Source: Sphingobacteriales bacterium (GTDB lineage: Bacteria > Bacteroidota > Bacteroidia > Sphingobacteriales > Sphingobacteriaceae). Taken from it: a stretch of 64,000 nt of DNA. Below, one piece after another: positions 1 through 8,200 of the stretch. A program made the position numbers and the translations under genes. The DNA lies in contig RDYW01000036.1 in assembly GCA_004293485.1 (NCBI GenBank), forward strand, positions 1-64,000, written 5' to 3'. The notes beneath the pieces are model-generated. The model worked only from the letters and a program-made list of their open reading frames with translations. It ran no database searches and was not told the DNA's origin. Each line of letters starts with the position of its first letter. Position 1 is the first letter of the stretch.

Positions 1-8
1 TATTGTCA

Positions 9-69
9 GCATAAATCCTATGGGAACTTCGTTTCGCTACGCTCAACTTTGTTCCCATAGGATTTATGC
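9..69. repeat. 19-bp perfect inverted repeat with 23-nt loop
   Basis: The arms at 9-27 and 51-69 are exact reverse complements (GCATAAATCCTATGGGAAC and its complement), separated by 23 nt containing GTTTCGCTACGCTCAAC. The stem is too long and exact to be chance. It lies downstream of the minus-strand fumC/lipoprotein pair. There is no T-run beside it, so a simple intrinsic terminator is unlikely. It looks like an intergenic palindromic repeat. No second copy was seen in this window. Confidence 0.75.
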
Positions 70-128
70 CTGTTGCACTTATCAATTGAACTTACATAAG
101 CTAATAATTAAAAAATTACACACAATAA

Positions 129-185
129 AAAACGAAATGTTTTGTTTTTTTGAGTGTAACAAAGAGTCTCAAAACATTTCGTTTT
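129..185 (-). terminator. Probable terminator of the fumC-lipoprotein operon
   Basis: A perfect 16-bp inverted repeat (129-144 and 170-185) encloses a 25-nt loop. On the minus strand the 3' arm ends in TTTT and continues into TT, giving a U-tract. It lies about 80 nt past the lipoprotein stop codon, as expected for an intrinsic terminator. The large loop and AT-rich stem keep confidence moderate. Confidence 0.5.
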
Positions 186-263
186 AAACCTATCATTTCC
201 TTTAAAAAGGCAATTTTTTAATTGCGTTTGCCATTTACCTTTTTAAAAAACCAAAACGTTTTT

Positions 264-797
264 TTAAAAACAAACTTGATGTTGCTTATTTAATATTTTA
301 AAAACCATTTTACCTGCTACCGCAGATTTTAAAACCAAAACCGAATCGTAATTCGATTGGTAAATTAGCCTTTCATCGAAGCTTCCGGTAGTATAACATC
401 GCGATTTTTTAAGTTTAAAAACAGGACTTGTATAAGCTCCTTTTAGCACAATGGTATCGCCGCTAAGGCTATACACACCTTTAACAAATTCGGTCCATCG
501 GCCATTTTTATAACAAGTATCGCCAGCAAAATAGGCTTTCGAAAAATTGTGTAATACTAAATAAAACGAGTCGCAAGTAAACTTAAATTGGCGTTTTTTA
601 TATTCTACCAAACCAGTATCTAAATTTATGCTGTCTTGTTGCCATTGGCCTTGTAAATATTGCGCCCCTGGGTTTCGCTTGTTCGGGTTAAAAGTGCATG
701 CAAAAACAAATACTAAACAAAAGCAACAAGTTAATTTTATTGTATTTATATTTTTTATCTTTTGTTTATCGCTAATTTGAATGTGTAAATTTACCAT
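264..797 (-). CDS. Putative lipoprotein of unknown function
   Basis: This 177-residue protein begins with a basic stretch and a hydrophobic segment (about residues 20-33) ending in VFAC, a plausible lipobox with Cys34 as the lipidated residue. The n-region is unusually long, but there is no other ATG before the hydrophobic stretch. The mature part is rich in beta-strand-like sequence and begins YLQGQWQQDS, reminiscent of small lipocalin-like Bacteroidota lipoproteins; this is only a resemblance. The gene starts 18 nt after fumC on the same strand and is probably co-transcribed with it. I do not recognise a function. A periplasmic or outer-membrane location is inferred from the signal alone. 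Confidence 0.7.
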   Translation of the reverse strand: MVNLHIQISDKQKIKNINTIKLTCCFCLVFVFACTFNPNKRNPGAQYLQGQWQQDSINLDTGLVEYKKRQFKFTCDSFYLVLHNFSKAYFAGDTCYKNGRWTEFVKGVYSLSGDTIVLKGAYTSPVFKLKKSRCYTTGSFDERLIYQSNYDSVLVLKSAVAGKMVFKILNKQHQVCF

Positions 798-815
798 TTC
801 ACCAAAATTATTACC

Positions 816-2213
816 TTACTTCAACGCCCCTACCATTTCTTCGGGTTTAACCCAATCGGTAAATTGCTGGCTAGTAAGTAGGCCTAACTCCACCGATGCT
901 TCACGCAAAGTTTTATTTTCTTTATGTGCTTTTTTGGCAATTTTTGCGGCATTTTCGTAACCTATATGTGGGTTTAAAGCGGTTACCAGCATCAGCGAGT
1001 TTTCTAAATGTTGCTGTATAACAGCATGGTTAGGCACAATACCTACCGCACAATTGTTATTAAACGATACGCAAGCATCGCCAATTAACCTTGCCGATTG
1101 TAAAACGTTTGCCGCAATAACGGGTTTAAATACGTTTAACTCAAAATGGCCGCTCATACCGCCTACGGTTACGGCAACATCGTTACCAATAACTTGTGCG
1201 CATACCATGGTTAAGGCTTCGGGCTGGGTAGGGTTAACTTTACCGGGCATAATTGATGAGCCGGGTTCGTTATCGGGAATTACAATTTCGCCAATACCAC
1301 ACCTAGGGCCCGAGCTTAGCATACGCACATCGTTAGCAATTTTCATTAGCGCAACGGCCGTACGTTTTAATGCGCCCGAAAGTTCAACCATGGCATCGTG
1401 TGCAGCCAAAGCCTCAAACTTATTTGGGGCGCTTACAAAAGGTAAGCCTGTTAGGGTAGCAATATGTTGGGCTACCAATACATCGTAACCTTGGGGGGTA
1501 TTTAGGCCTGTGCCAACTGCGGTACCACCTAAAGCCAGTTCGGTAACGGCTTTTAAGGCGTTTTTAATGGTTTTAATGCTGTTGGTAATTTGCTGGGCAT
1601 AACCCGAAAACTCTTGCCCTAAAGTAAGTGGCGTAGCATCCATAAAATGGGTACGCCCTGTTTTTACTATCGAAGCAAAATCTAAGGTTTTTTGTTGTAA
1701 AGTGGCCTGCAACAATTCTAATCCTGGTAAGGTAATTTCTACCACTTGCTTATACGCTGCTATGTGCATTGCGGTGGGGAAAGTATCGTTTGATGATTGC
1801 GATTTGTTTACATCATCGTTAGGGTGTAGTACTTTTACATCATCAGATAGTAAGCCACCATGTATAACGTGGCCACGGTTGGCTATTACTTCGTTGGCAT
1901 TCATGTTTGATTGTGTGCCCGAACCCGTTTGCCATATTACTAGCGGAAACTGGTCGTTAAGGCTACCTGTTAAAATCTCGTCGCAGGCTTTGGCAATCAA
2001 GTCTTTTTTATCGGCAGTTAACACGCCCAAGTCGCAATTGGCCATTGCTGCCGCTTTTTTTAGGTAAGCAAACGCGTGTATAATTTCTAAAGGCATTGAT
2101 GCCTCGGCACCTATTTTAAAGTTATTGCGAGAGCGTTCGGTTTGTGCGCCCCAGTATTTATGTGCAGGTACATTTACTGCACCCATGGTATCGTGTTCTA
2201 TTCTAAATTCCAT
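816..2213 (-). CDS. fumC: Fumarate hydratase, class II
   Basis: FumC catalyses reversible hydration of fumarate to L-malate in the TCA cycle, as an oxygen-stable homotetramer without an iron-sulfur cluster. The 465-residue length is normal for class II. The fumarase/aspartase signature [11 protein letters not shown] is present. So are the family blocks near [11 protein letters not shown] and [10 protein letters not shown]-like sequence (here [15 protein letters not shown]), which build the shared active site. The ATG at 2213 gives the expected N-terminus ([11 protein letters not shown]). It is followed 18 nt later by a small lipoprotein gene. A TAAATTTG -7 box lies about 20 nt upstream. The aspartase paralogue is unlikely given the overall sequence. 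Confidence 0.96.
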   Translation of the reverse strand: MEFRIEHDTMGAVNVPAHKYWGAQTERSRNNFKIGAEASMPLEIIHAFAYLKKAAAMANCDLGVLTADKKDLIAKACDEILTGSLNDQFPLVIWQTGSGTQSNMNANEVIANRGHVIHGGLLSDDVKVLHPNDDVNKSQSSNDTFPTAMHIAAYKQVVEITLPGLELLQATLQQKTLDFASIVKTGRTHFMDATPLTLGQEFSGYAQQITNSIKTIKNALKAVTELALGGTAVGTGLNTPQGYDVLVAQHIATLTGLPFVSAPNKFEALAAHDAMVELSGALKRTAVALMKIANDVRMLSSGPRCGIGEIVIPDNEPGSSIMPGKVNPTQPEALTMVCAQVIGNDVAVTVGGMSGHFELNVFKPVIAANVLQSARLIGDACVSFNNNCAVGIVPNHAVIQQHLENSLMLVTALNPHIGYENAAKIAKKAHKENKTLREASVELGLLTSQQFTDWVKPEEMVGALK

Positions 2214-2233
2214 TTGTTGTTGTTTTTGTGCTT

Positions 2234-2241
2234 CAAATTTA
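2234..2241 (-). promoter_or_regulatory. Candidate -7 box for fumC
   Basis: The minus strand reads TAAATTTG, matching the Bacteroidota TAnnTTTG element. It is 20 nt upstream of the fumC ATG, so the transcript would have a short leader. No clear TTTG -33 element is visible at the right spacing. Confidence 0.35.
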
Positions 2242-2355
2242 GGTTTTTTAAGGATAGTTTTTGGGAATGATGAGGATATAATTTACGTACAACCTAAGTT
2301 TAATTATTGTATTGTAATACAATTTGCTATTAATGAGTATTTTATTTGTTTAAGA

Positions 2356-2515
2356 GCGTTAACGATGGCAATGGCATCCTTTTTCTTTATAGCCCCCCTA
2401 CTGGGATTGTGGCAAATGGGGGGCTATAAAGAAAAAGATACTTGCCTGCTGGCAAGCAGGTAATGTACAGCGTGTTACCTTGCCTACCGGCAGGCAGGAA
2501 ACGCCCTAATCATGA
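2356..2515. repeat. Structured intergenic repeat, copy 1
   Basis: This stretch fills much of the gap between hflX and fumC. It opens with GCGTTAACGAT and closes with AAACGCCCTAATCA, so GCGTT and AACGC can form an outer stem. Inside is a perfect 20-bp inverted repeat (2379-2398 and 2418-2437), then two GC-rich hairpins around TTGCCTGCTGGCAAGCAGG and TTGCCTACCGGCAGGCAGG. The last 76 nt match copy 2 at 12164-12315 with about five differences. The rest of 2214-2580 is AT-rich and shows no gene. Confidence 0.85.
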
Positions 2516-2580
2516 TAATAAATGAATATTTATATATTGTAACGGAGGTGTATTTGTTTTGGCATTTTAAAAATGCTGTG

Positions 2581-3798
2581 TTATATTTCATGGTTTTGAT
2601 ACAAAAAATTATTAAAAGGATATATTTTTTGGTTTACAATTTTTACTTCTTCGTAAATACGGTTGCGTAAATCTTCGGCGTTTTGTTTGTTTAGTGCCGA
2701 TATAAAAATGGCTGGGCTATTGTGTTTTGCCATCCAAGTATTTTTAAAATCGCTAAGCGGTAATGTGGCTTCGGTTTCATTATCTACCTCCCAATCTTCG
2801 AGTATTAGGGTGGGTTTATAGGCATCAATTTTATTAAAAACGGTAATCATGGTTTTATCAATTGCGCCCATTTCTTTTAGGGTTTCGTTTACTACGGCAA
2901 TTTGATCTTCAAAATTTTGGTGCGATATATCTACCACGTGTAACAAAATATCGGCTTCACGCACTTCATCCAAAGTTGATTTAAAACTTTCGATTAAGTT
3001 GTGTGGTAGCTTTCGTATAAAACCCACCGTATCGGATAGTAAAAAAGGTACGTTTTCGAAAACTACTTTGCGCACCGTGGTATCAAGCGTGGCAAACAAT
3101 TTATTTTCGGCAAATACTTCGGATTTAGAAAGCATATTCATAATGGTTGATTTACCCACATTGGTATATCCTACCAAAGAAACCCGAACCAAATCTTTAC
3201 GGTTTTTGCGCTGTGTTTCGTTTTGGCGGTCTATTAGTTTTAGTTTTTCTTTCAATAAAACTATTTTATCTTTTATAATACGCCTATCGGTTTCTATTTG
3301 GCTTTCGCCTGGGCCACGCATACCTATACCGCCTTTTTGTCTTTCGAGGTGGGTCCACATCCGCGTTAAGCGAGGCAACATATATTGCAGTTGTGCTAGC
3401 TCCACCTGTGTTTTCGCTTGCGCACTTTGTGCTCGGCCAGCAAAAATATCTAAAATTAAGTTGCTACGGTCTATTACTTTTACTTTTAATTCGGCTTCGA
3501 TATTACGGAGTTGCATGGGCGATAGTTCGTCGTCAAACACCACTAAATCAATTTCTTCGGCTTTTACAAAGGTTTGTATTTCTTCTAATTTACCTGTGCC
3601 TACAAACGTTGCCCGCTCGGGTTTTTGCATGCGTTGGGTAAAGTAACGTTCGGTAATGCCGCCAGCGGTGCTAACCAAAAATGCCAGCTCGTCTAAAAAT
3701 TCTTTTTGTTGCGCATCGCTGGTGCCGGGCAATATTATGCCTACTAAAATTGCCCGTTCGGATTTTAGTTCGGTTTCGTAAAATTTAACTTTTGTCAT
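2581..3798 (-). CDS. hflX: GTPase HflX
   Basis: HflX is a ribosome-binding translational GTPase that splits stalled or hibernating 70S ribosomes under stress. The 405-residue protein has the N-terminal HflX domain with the signature GGIGMRGPGESQIETDRR (residues 156-173). A coiled-coil-like linker follows (about 174-203), then a G domain with P-loop GYTNVGKST (210-218), DTVGF (G3) and NKID (G4). The gene starts 19 nt after the transglycosylase gene on the same strand and is probably in its operon. A structured repeat lies downstream, before fumC. Length and motifs are complete. Confidence 0.95.
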   Translation of the reverse strand: MTKVKFYETELKSERAILVGIILPGTSDAQQKEFLDELAFLVSTAGGITERYFTQRMQKPERATFVGTGKLEEIQTFVKAEEIDLVVFDDELSPMQLRNIEAELKVKVIDRSNLILDIFAGRAQSAQAKTQVELAQLQYMLPRLTRMWTHLERQKGGIGMRGPGESQIETDRRIIKDKIVLLKEKLKLIDRQNETQRKNRKDLVRVSLVGYTNVGKSTIMNMLSKSEVFAENKLFATLDTTVRKVVFENVPFLLSDTVGFIRKLPHNLIESFKSTLDEVREADILLHVVDISHQNFEDQIAVVNETLKEMGAIDKTMITVFNKIDAYKPTLILEDWEVDNETEATLPLSDFKNTWMAKHNSPAIFISALNKQNAEDLRNRIYEEVKIVNQKIYPFNNFLYQNHEI

Positions 3799-3817
3799 TT
3801 TTAGGTCGAGGTTAAAG

Positions 3818-5941
3818 TTAGTTTTCTATTGTTTTGCGTCTTTCTTCTCTGCGTTGTTGCCTTAATTGTTTTGGGGTTTTACCTGTGGAATCTGTTTTAG
3901 GTGTAATGCCTAATAATCTATTAAAAAAACTTATTTTTTTAATCACGGTATCTTTTGTATGTGTTTTAAAAATATCAAAGCCTTGGAAGTTTTCATCATC
4001 ATCGATAGTGCTGCTATCGGGCATTATATAATTTTGTGGGGCAATTGTTTGGCGTAAGCTTTCTTTAATACGTACGCTGTAAAAGCCGTAAGCATTGGTA
4101 TCGCGAGGGGTGTAACCTTGTTGCGCCATTAAGCGACCAATTAAATTAAAATAACCTTTTACATGTGGTTTTAGGCTACCATCGGGCTGCCAAGCGTATA
4201 GGCTGGCTTTTGGCTTGGGCACAATACTGGCCAGGTAAATACCTTCGCCAAGCGATAATTCGGCCGCAGATTTGCCAAAATAATATTGGCTAGCTTCGCC
4301 AATACCGTACACATTTTTGCCCCATTCTATGATGTTTAAATATACTTCGTACATTCGGTTTTTTGTACATATATGCTGGTTTTCTATTAACCAAACGATT
4401 AAAATTTCTTCGATTTTACGGGCAATGGTTTTTTGGCGGCTTAAATAAATGTTTTTTACCAATTGCATGGATATGGTGCTTCCGCCCCTTTTAAACGATT
4501 TTGCCTTGTAATTGGTAGCTATAGATTGGCGTATAGATTCTTCGACAAAACCTTTATGGCTGTAAAACGAGGGGTCTTCGGAGGTAAGCAATGCGTTTTT
4601 AATGTTGCTTGATATTTGGCTTATAGGTGTATAATTAGGGTTTTCGGGGGCAATTAAAATATCGCGTACAGGTTTGCCTTTTTCGTAGGGTGTGTAAATA
4701 AAAGGATTGTTTATTTTTTGGAGATTATTTTTTCCGTAAGCCAATATTTTAAAATCGGGTGAGGGTTCTAAATCCGAATTAAAAACTACGCGGTTGGGGT
4801 GTTTGGTATCAAAATACAGGTTTACATTGTATTTAAGTTTGCCTGCCACTTTTATCCCTTCCAGCGATTCGAACAGCCCAATCGGAAAAGCGTTAAAAAT
4901 TTCTTGCGCATTTTGTTCATCGGCGTTAAGCCTAAACTCAAAAATTTTGTTGGGCTGCAAAGTGTATTTAAAATAAGGGTGCGCCCAAGCTTTGCCTAAA
5001 AATATAGTTGATGCACTATCAATGGCTACAAAATTTTCGCCAGCAATCATTTTTACTGCGATGCTACCATTTTTAACTATTACGTTTTCGGATGCTATGC
5101 GAGAATGGTTTATTAGTAAATTTTTTACGCCCCACGAACCTTCTACCTCAAAATTTCCGTTATGTTTTTGGGCACTTTTGAGGGCAAATTGTAAGGTATC
5201 GAAATTAAATTTTAAGCCATATTTTTTTTCGAGGTAAGGAAACTCTACTTTGTGCCTACCGGCGTACCAAAAAATGTTAAACTGCTGGTTGCTGGGGTCT
5301 AGGTCGCCATCTAAATGCCATATAGCTTCGTTTTTGTTTAAAAATAGGGTTGATTTTAATTCTCCATTTTTAATGGTAGCCGTAGGTAGTAAAAAATTAA
5401 TATGGGTGGTGTCGTTAGTAAAACATACCGAAAAATTTTTAATATCCATATCATCGGGTATCTTATCCAATGCTTTGTGTAACAAATTATAGCCTAATTC
5501 GGCCAAGTTAAGTTTGGCTTTATGCAAAGTATCGGCAGGTTTTTTTTTTAGTAAAAAATCGTAGTTGCTAAGGCTATCTTTTTTTATGAGTGTAATTTTG
5601 GCATCATATATATTTAGTTCGCCAATTTTAATATCGCCCCATAGCAGGGGTAAAAGTTTAACGTTAATGGCCACATTATTTAGGTTTGCAAAGGTATCCC
5701 GCCCCAGCGGTACAATATTAATGTGCTTAAAATTTACGGTACTAAGGCCTGTAAAATTAGCTTCATGGATGTTTAACTGTACATGATAAGTGTTTTTTGC
5801 TTTTAGCAGTACTTTAGAAATAGTTTTTTTTAGCAAGGCATCGCGTTTTGCAAATAAAACAGCAAAGCTACCTAAAACTAAAACCGTAAAGGTAATTAAT
5901 GCAACAATTAATTTTTTTTTAAGCCGCCTTTGTATGCGCAT
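3818..5941 (-). CDS. AsmA-like/GT51 peptidoglycan glycosyltransferase fusion
   Basis: This 707-residue protein has a basic N-terminus and one transmembrane helix (about 10-30). A long beta-rich region (about 45-400) follows, resembling AsmA-type envelope proteins. A GT51 transglycosylase domain occupies about 430-620. The GT51 motifs are clear: SEDPSFYSHKGF with the presumed catalytic Glu455, and GGSTISMQLVKN around 486-497. There is no transpeptidase domain, so it is a monofunctional glycan-strand polymerase acting on lipid II at the outer face of the inner membrane. The tail is rich in Lys, Arg and Gln. The gene is the first of a pair with hflX. The function of the AsmA-like part is unknown; it might sense or bridge the envelope. 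Confidence 0.88.
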   Translation of the reverse strand: MRIQRRLKKKLIVALITFTVLVLGSFAVLFAKRDALLKKTISKVLLKAKNTYHVQLNIHEANFTGLSTVNFKHINIVPLGRDTFANLNNVAINVKLLPLLWGDIKIGELNIYDAKITLIKKDSLSNYDFLLKKKPADTLHKAKLNLAELGYNLLHKALDKIPDDMDIKNFSVCFTNDTTHINFLLPTATIKNGELKSTLFLNKNEAIWHLDGDLDPSNQQFNIFWYAGRHKVEFPYLEKKYGLKFNFDTLQFALKSAQKHNGNFEVEGSWGVKNLLINHSRIASENVIVKNGSIAVKMIAGENFVAIDSASTIFLGKAWAHPYFKYTLQPNKIFEFRLNADEQNAQEIFNAFPIGLFESLEGIKVAGKLKYNVNLYFDTKHPNRVVFNSDLEPSPDFKILAYGKNNLQKINNPFIYTPYEKGKPVRDILIAPENPNYTPISQISSNIKNALLTSEDPSFYSHKGFVEESIRQSIATNYKAKSFKRGGSTISMQLVKNIYLSRQKTIARKIEEILIVWLIENQHICTKNRMYEVYLNIIEWGKNVYGIGEASQYYFGKSAAELSLGEGIYLASIVPKPKASLYAWQPDGSLKPHVKGYFNLIGRLMAQQGYTPRDTNAYGFYSVRIKESLRQTIAPQNYIMPDSSTIDDDENFQGFDIFKTHTKDTVIKKISFFNRLLGITPKTDSTGKTPKQLRQQRREERRKTIEN

Positions 5942-6053
5942 TGTAACTAATGTAATTATTTAGGATTTGATATGATTAACCGCACAATCACACTAATAGT
6001 ATTTTTGGGGCAAACAAATATTAAACAATACTATTAATAATTAATGGTTTTAG

Positions 6054-6061
6054 TAATTTTG
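6054..6061 (+). promoter_or_regulatory. Candidate -7 box for mrp
   Basis: TAATTTTG matches TAnnTTTG and lies 18 nt before the mrp ATG, in the divergent gap between the transglycosylase and mrp genes. No good -33 element is seen. Confidence 0.35.
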
Positions 6062-6078
6062 ATTTTAAAATAATTTAG

Positions 6079-7143
6079 ATGTTTAGTAACGAACAAATAT
6101 TAGCCGCCTTAAAAAACGTTGAAGACCCCGATTTAAAAAAAGATTTGGTAACGTTAGGTATGATTGAGGATTTAAAAATTGATGGCCTAAAAGTGAGCTT
6201 TTCGGTGGTTTTAACCACCCCAGCCTGCCCAATGAAGGCAATGCTGGAAAACGCTTGCCGCAATGCTATAAAACATTTTGTAAGTGCCGAGGCCCAAATT
6301 AACATAAATATGACCAGCCGTGTTACCAGCCCCAAACAGCAATTAAACAGTAATATTAAAAATATTATTGCCGTAGCATCGGGCAAGGGTGGGGTAGGAA
6401 AATCTACCGTGGCGGCAAATTTAGCCTTAGGCCTAAGCCTAAATGGTGCAAAAGTGGGTTTAATTGATGCCGATATTTACGGCCCATCTATCCCTATTAT
6501 GTTTGGTTTAGAAGGTGCAAAACCACAAGCTAACGAGGTAAATGGCAAAACCCGCATTTTGCCGATAGAAAAATACGGTATAAAGCTACTTTCGATGGGC
6601 TTTTTTACCGACCCTAACCAGCCTGTGCCTTGGCGTGGGCCAATGGTATCAACCGCTGTAAAACAGCTGTTTAACGATGCCGATTGGGGCGAGCTAGATT
6701 ACCTAGTGGTAGATTTACCGCCCGGTACGGGCGATATACACATTACCATTACCCAAAGTTTTCCTATTGCAGGGGCGGTAATGGTTACTACGCCACAAAA
6801 CGTTGCCCTTGCCGATGCTAAAAAGGGCTTGGGTATGTTTTTGATGGAGGCTATAAATGTGCCCGTATTGGGTGTGATAGAAAACATGGCCTATTTTACC
6901 CCTGCCGAACTGCCCGAAAACAAATACTATATTTTTGGTAAAGATGGCGGCCGTACACTTGCTAACACCTATAACATACCTTTTTTGGGCGAAATACCGC
7001 TGGTAAAAAGCATTAGCGATAGCGGCGATGGTGGCCAACCCGTAATATTAGATAGCCGTAATTTGCTATCTCAAGTGTTTATAGTTTTAGCACAAAAAGT
7101 GGCACAGCAGGTGGCTATTAAAAATGCAGTAGAGGTAAATTAA
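6079..7143 (+). CDS. mrp: Mrp/ApbC-family iron-sulfur carrier ATPase
   Basis: Mrp/NBP35-family P-loop proteins carry and transfer Fe-S clusters in the cytoplasm. This 354-residue protein has an N-terminal MIP18/DUF59 domain (about 1-80, with TTPACPMK) and a deviant Walker A ATPase domain with GKGGVGKST at about 102-110. DLPPGTGD and the nucleotide-binding blocks follow. The usual C-terminal CXXC of the family is absent: the corresponding segment reads ENMAYFTPAELPENKYY. The only cysteines are C50 and C60 in the DUF59 domain. I believe this form is common in Bacteroidota, but cluster binding must differ from enteric ApbC. It is a divergent neighbour of the GT51 fusion. Confidence 0.92.
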   Translation: MFSNEQILAALKNVEDPDLKKDLVTLGMIEDLKIDGLKVSFSVVLTTPACPMKAMLENACRNAIKHFVSAEAQININMTSRVTSPKQQLNSNIKNIIAVASGKGGVGKSTVAANLALGLSLNGAKVGLIDADIYGPSIPIMFGLEGAKPQANEVNGKTRILPIEKYGIKLLSMGFFTDPNQPVPWRGPMVSTAVKQLFNDADWGELDYLVVDLPPGTGDIHITITQSFPIAGAVMVTTPQNVALADAKKGLGMFLMEAINVPVLGVIENMAYFTPAELPENKYYIFGKDGGRTLANTYNIPFLGEIPLVKSISDSGDGGQPVILDSRNLLSQVFIVLAQKVAQQVAIKNAVEVN

Positions 7144-7147
7144 ACAT

Positions 7148-7327
7148 ATGAACGAAAGACTTTGGTTTATTTTACGTTTCTTTTCTCATTGTTATTATAC
7201 TTTTTATTACTGTACATTGCATAAACCTATTTATATGGCCACACAAATACATCAAAAAATAGTATATGTTTATAAATTAACCCATTGGCACCCCAATAGC
7301 CTAACAAAATTAAGGTTAGGCAAATAA
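7148..7327 (+). CDS. Possible small ORF, 59 residues
   Basis: An ATG 4 nt after the mrp stop opens a 59-codon frame ending with TAA at 7325-7327, just below the ORF-track cutoff. The product would begin MNERLWFILRFF and is rich in aromatic residues and histidine, with a weak hydrophobic N-terminus. Close spacing to mrp favours translation. It overlaps an opposing small ORF that looks more protein-like, so at most one is likely real. I recognise no family. Confidence 0.2.
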   Translation: MNERLWFILRFFSHCYYTFYYCTLHKPIYMATQIHQKIVYVYKLTHWHPNSLTKLRLGK

Positions 7328-7361
7328 AACGCCGTATAAAATCTAAAAATTTAAACCACAT
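7227..7361 (-). CDS. Possible small membrane protein, 44 residues
   Basis: On the minus strand, an ATG at 7361 opens a 44-codon frame ending in TAG. The product begins MWFKFLDFIRRF, then has a hydrophobic segment (ICLTLILLGYW), then a short aromatic tail ending VWPYK. Basic residues before a hydrophobic helix are typical of small inner-membrane proteins, and the codons resemble neighbouring genes. It would be divergent from the hotdog gene at 7379, with a 17-nt gap. It overlaps the plus-strand 59-residue ORF. Function unknown. Confidence 0.35.
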   Translation of the reverse strand: MWFKFLDFIRRFICLTLILLGYWGANGLIYKHILFFDVFVWPYK

Positions 7362-7378
7362 ATCTTTTTTAACTTAAA

Positions 7379-7918
7379 ATGACCAACCTAGTAGGCACTC
7401 CGCCCAACCAAATGTTGCTTCACGGGCCATCAAAATTATTGGTGCACAATTACCATTGGCACAGCCCCAAAGTGGGTATTGTGGCTAGCTATACGCCCAA
7501 TACCAAAGATGTGGAAGACCATTTCGGCGTTTTTAGAGGGGTAGACCAAATTGAGGCTTTTGCCCAAGGAACTATTGGTTCGTTAAACCCCTTTTTAGAA
7601 TGTATAAAACAAAAATGTACGCCCGCACAGCTTAAAGAAAATTATATACCTGCTTTTATAAGTATTGGCCAGGTTTTTTTTTCTAATTATGTAGCTGCTG
7701 GCGATACCTTTGTAAGCCTTGGCGTAATAAAATTTCATAAATTTAGGCAAATGGTGGCCGATGGCCGCATTTATAAAACACCCAAAGGTTTAGATTTAGA
7801 TAAATATTTTAATACTTTTAACGAAAATAGATTACGAGATTACGACCTTAGCCCTGATTTTACTTTGGTAGCCGAGCTATTTGATATTACTGGCCGAGCC
7901 ATAAAAATTAATGTATAA
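7379..7918 (+). CDS. FabZ-like hotdog-fold dehydratase homologue
   Basis: This 179-residue protein resembles 3-hydroxyacyl-ACP dehydratases of the FabA/FabZ hotdog family. The segment DHFGVFRGVDQIEAFAQ aligns with the FabZ active-site block HFPxxPxxPGVxxIEAxAQ. His48 and Glu59 fall at the catalytic His and Glu/Asp positions. VAAGDTFVSLGVIKFHKFRQMVADG matches the later FabZ strand pair. The prolines of the FabZ block are missing, so it is divergent and may prefer an unusual acyl chain or not dehydrate at all. It is followed 17 nt later by an ACP-like gene and then a ketosynthase, which argues for a dedicated acyl-modifying cassette. The substrate is unknown. Confidence 0.75.
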   Translation: MTNLVGTPPNQMLLHGPSKLLVHNYHWHSPKVGIVASYTPNTKDVEDHFGVFRGVDQIEAFAQGTIGSLNPFLECIKQKCTPAQLKENYIPAFISIGQVFFSNYVAAGDTFVSLGVIKFHKFRQMVADGRIYKTPKGLDLDKYFNTFNENRLRDYDLSPDFTLVAELFDITGRAIKINV

Positions 7919-7935
7919 CCCAATAAAACACACGA

Positions 7936-8196
7936 ATGACACGACAAGAAGTAATTGATGGCATAGTAGAAATACTACAAACTGTACGTACCATCGACCA
8001 AGAAAAACTGGTAGGCATTACCGAAGAAACCGATTTTATTGCCGACCTAAACACCCCATCAACCGAGATGATAAACATAGCATCGAAAACCGAGCAAAAA
8101 TTTGGTATTGAACTTGAAGACGAGGAAATTGATGGTTTAGGCTCAAAAGTTAAAGATATTGTTGACTTGATTTTAAAAAAACAAGCCGAAGCCTAA
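7936..8196 (+). CDS. Divergent acyl carrier protein
   Basis: This 86-residue acidic protein has the length and helical pattern of an acyl carrier protein, which holds acyl chains on 4'-phosphopantetheine. Aligned to AcpP, DLGADSLDTVEL corresponds to DLNTPSTEMINI. Ser42 therefore sits at the phosphopantetheine attachment site, but the usual DSL motif is PST. Helix 3 (KFGIELEDEEIDGL) is close to the canonical FGIEIPDEDAEKI. It lies between the hotdog gene and the ketosynthase (4-nt gap) and presumably serves them rather than general fatty acid synthesis. Whether the changed motif is recognised by the host phosphopantetheinyl transferase is open. Confidence 0.82.
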   Translation: MTRQEVIDGIVEILQTVRTIDQEKLVGITEETDFIADLNTPSTEMINIASKTEQKFGIELEDEEIDGLGSKVKDIVDLILKKQAEA

Positions 8197-8200
8197 ACCC

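Noticed and set aside
2125-2463. 112-residue plus-strand ORF across the fumC start and repeat
   Set aside because: It is antisense to the fumC 5' end and runs into repeat copy 1, with no protein-like features.
3393-3646. Plus-strand ORFs of 82 and 215 residues over hflX
   Set aside because: Both are antisense shadows of the HflX N-terminal domain.
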